Part shown: one piece after another, positions 60,701-64,000 of the stretch
How positions within the stretch are numbered: position 1 is the first letter of the stretch
Layout of the letters: the number at the start of each line of letters is the position of its first letter
Origin: Lota lota
Lineage: Eukaryota > Chordata > Actinopteri > Gadiformes > Lotidae
DNA length: 64,000 bases
Direction of reading: 5' to 3'
NCBI GenBank assembly: GCA_026745465.1
Contig: JACYXH010000404.1
Location: 117,435-181,434, forward strand
Notes under the pieces: model-generated
The model's input: only the letters and a program-made list of their open reading frames with translations
What the model was told of the DNA's origin: nothing
Databases searched by the model: none
Made by a program: the position numbers and the translations under genes

Positions 60701-63700
60701 ACAACGCCACACAGATCATCATAACCACACCACACCACACTGATCATAATAACTACAACGATCACCACAATTCCACACCGATCACCACAACGTCACACCG
60801 ATCATGTTCCCAACAACGCTTTACAGATCAACACAACTCCACACTGATCATCATAACGACAACACCACACCGATCACCACACTGCCACACCGATCAACAC
60901 TACGATCATCATCACCAAAACACCACACCGATCACCACAACGCCACACCGATCATCATAACCACAATGCTACACCGATCATCATCACCACAATGCCACTA
61001 CGATCACCACAACTATAACACTGATCATCATAACCACAACGCCACACCGATCACCACAACGCCACACCAATCACCACAACGCCACACCGATCATTATCAC
61101 CACACCGCCACACCGATCACCACAACACCACACCGATCATCAAAACCACAGCGCTACACCTATCACCAAACCGCCACACCGATTATCACAACGCCACACC
61201 GATCTTCAAAACCACAACGCTACACCGATCACTAAACCGCCACACCGATTACCACATCGCCACATCGATCATCATAACCACAACGCCACACCGATCATCA
61301 AAACCACAACGCCACACCGATCACCAAACCGCCACACACATCACCACAACGCCACACCAATAATCATAACCACAACGCCACACCGATCATCATCACAACA
61401 CCAACACAACGATCACCACAACACCACACCGATCATCGTCACCACACCGCCACACCAATCACCACAACTCCACACCGATCACCACAACGCCACACTGATC
61501 ATCAAAACCACAACGCCACACCGATCACCACACCGCCACACTGATCATAATCACTACACCGATCACCACAATGCCACACCGATCACCACAACGTCACACC
61601 GATCATGATCCCAACAACGCTACACAGATCACCACAACGCCACACTGATCATCACACTGCCACACCGATCACCACAACGATCATCATCACCAGAACGCCA
61701 CACCGATCACCACAACGCCACATCGATCATCATAACCACAACGCCACACCGATCACCACACCGATCATTACAATGCCACACCGATCATCATCACCACAAT
61801 GCCACACCGATCAACACAACGTATCACTGATAATCATAACCACAACGCCACACGGATCACTACACCGCCACAGCGATCACCACAACGACACAGCAATCAT
61901 CATCACCACACCGCCACACCGATCACCACAACGATCATCAAAACCACAGAGCTACACCGATCACCAAACCGCCACACCGATTATCACAACGCCACACCGA
62001 TCATCAAAACCACAACGCTTCACCGATCACTAAACCGCCACACCGATTACCACAACGCCACACCGATCATCATAACCACACCACCACACTGATCATAATC
62101 ACTACAACGATCACCACAATTCCACACCGATCACCACAACGTCACACCGATCATGTTCCCAACAACGCTTTACAGATCACCACAACGCCACACTGATCAT
62201 CATAACTACAACACCACACCGATCACCACACTGCCACACCGATCACCACTACGATCATCATCACCAAAACACCACACCGATCATCATAACCACAATGCTA
62301 CACCGATCATCATCACCACAATGCCACTACGATCACCACAATGTAACACTGATCATCATAACCACAACGCCACACCGATCACCACAACGCCACACCGATC
62401 ACCACAACGCCACACAGATCATTATCACCACACCGCCATATCGATCACCACAACACCACACCGATCATCAAAACGACAGCGCTACACCGATCAACAAACC
62501 GCCACACCGATTATCACAACGCTACACCGATCTTCAAAACCACAACGCTACACATATCACTAAACAGCCACACCGATTACCACATCGCCACATCGATCAT
62601 CATAACCACAACGCCACACCGATCATCAAAACCACAACGCCACACCGATTACCAAACCGCCACACACATCACCACTACGCCACACCAATCATCATAACCA
62701 CAACGCCACACCGATCATCATCACAACACCAACACAACGATCACCACAACACCACACCGATCATCGTCACCACACCGCCACACCAATCACCACAACTCCA
62801 CACCGATCACCACAACGCCACACTGATCATCAAAACCACAACGCCACACCGATCACCACACCGCCACACCGATCACCACAACACCACACCGATCATCATC
62901 ACCACACCCGCCACAATGATCCACCACAAGCACACACACCGATCATCAAAACCACAATGCCAAACTGATCATATCAGCCACACGCATCACACAACGCCAC
63001 ACCGATCACCACAACGTTACACCGATCATCATCACCAAAACACTACACAGATCACCACAACGCAACATTGATCATCATAACCACAACGCCACACCGATCA
63101 CCACAACAATCATCATCCCACAACGCCACACCGATCACCACAATGCAACACCGATCATTATCACCACAACGCCACACCGATCATCATGACCACACCGCCA
63201 AACTGATCATAATCACTACACCGATCACCACAATGCCACACCGATCATCAAAACCACAATGCCACACTGATCATAATCACCACACCGATCACCACAACGC
63301 TACACAGATCACCACAACGCCACATCGATCATCATGACCACACCGCCACACTGATCATAATCACTACACCGATCACCACAATGCCACACAGATTACCACA
63401 ACGTCACACCGATCATGATCCCAACAACGCTTACAGATCACCACAACGCCACACTGATCATCATAACGACAACACCACACCGATCACCACACTGCCACAC
63501 CGATCACCACAATGATCATCATATCCAAAACGCCACACCGATCACCACAACGCCACACCGATCACCACAACACCACACCGATCATCGTCACCAAGACGCC
63601 ACACCGATCATCAAAACCACAACGCCACACCGATCACCAAACCGCCACACACATCACCACAACGCCACACCAACAATCATAACCACAACGCCACACCGAT

Positions 63701-64000
63701 CATCATCACAACACCAACACAACGATCACCACAACACCACACCGATCATCGTCACCACACCGCCACACCAATAACCACAACTCCACACCGATCACAACAA
63801 CGCCACACTGATCATCAAAACCACAACTCCACACCGATCACCACAACGCCACATTGATCATCAAAACCACAACGCCACACCGATCACCACACCGCCACAC
63901 CGATCACCACAACACCACACTGATCTTCATAACCACACCGCCACACCGATCACCACACCGCCACACCGATCACCACAACACCACACCGATCTTCATCACC
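57790..64000. repeat. A/C-rich satellite, 20-26-bp units, continues past the window
   Basis: Mixture of CACCACAACGCCACACCGAT (20 bp) and CATCATCACCACAACGCCAC+ACCGAT (26 bp) units with many variants. G is rare on the plus strand. A recognisable variant string, CATCATCACAACACCAACAC, occurs at 58721, 61388, 62716 and 63701, spacings 2667, 1328 and 985, so longer blocks were duplicated as units of about 1.33 kb. His/Thr-rich open frames across it lack any gene signal. Confidence 0.95.

Noticed and set aside
58346-63774. His/Thr-rich ORFs up to 258 codons
   Set aside because: Artefacts of the A/C-rich satellite, which rarely contains stop codons.

Overview
The window looks like nuclear DNA of a teleost fish. 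The evidence is spliced genes with GT-AG introns, receptors of the vertebrate anaphylatoxin type, fish-style LTR and tyrosine-recombinase retroelements, and very large minisatellites. I cannot name the species. Ordinary coding content is low: one LBH-domain gene and three copies of a C5a-receptor-like gene. Nearly everything else is transposon or tandem repeat.

Layout. 0.3-1.1 kb: minisatellite. 3.7-7.1 kb: a multi-exon LBH-family gene on the plus strand, recognisable only after splicing is inferred. 7.5-36 kb: three tandem units, each with a promoter, a tiny coding exon, a short intron, a long exon for a C5aR1-like GPCR and about 2.5-3 kb of shared 3' flank. Between units A and B lies a 9.0 kb insertion with 25-bp terminal inverted repeats. 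It holds a broken minus-strand ORF of an uncharacterised, probably transposon-linked family, a deleted Ty3/Gypsy fragment, and a near-complete chromodomain Gypsy element with 525/529-bp LTRs and a CTTTA target duplication. Unit B is split by a 6.9 kb TG...CA insertion that itself contains a 5.5 kb DIRS-1-type element on the minus strand. Unit C is full length in its exon 2 but has lost the exon 1 start codon.

36-54 kb: gene-poor sequence with a row of unrelated minisatellites (44, 31, 33, about 42 and 18-38 bp periods), a CA repeat, a probable solo LTR, remnants of a WD-repeat-like gene and a candidate set of small 3' coding exons. 54.4-57.8 kb: a polypurine/polypyrimidine minisatellite that switches strand near 54.65 kb. 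57.8 kb to the window edge: an A/C-rich array of about 20-26-bp units (core CACCACAACGCCACACCGAT) with higher-order periodicity near 1.33 kb. A small outlier of the same repeat lies at 40.7 kb.

How the genes work together. The receptor cluster is the functional core. The three proteins differ mainly in the N-terminus, the ICL2/TM4 junction and extracellular loops 2 and 3. This fits recent duplication with local diversification, followed by repeated transposon insertion into the spacers. No tRNA, rRNA or CRISPR locus was seen.
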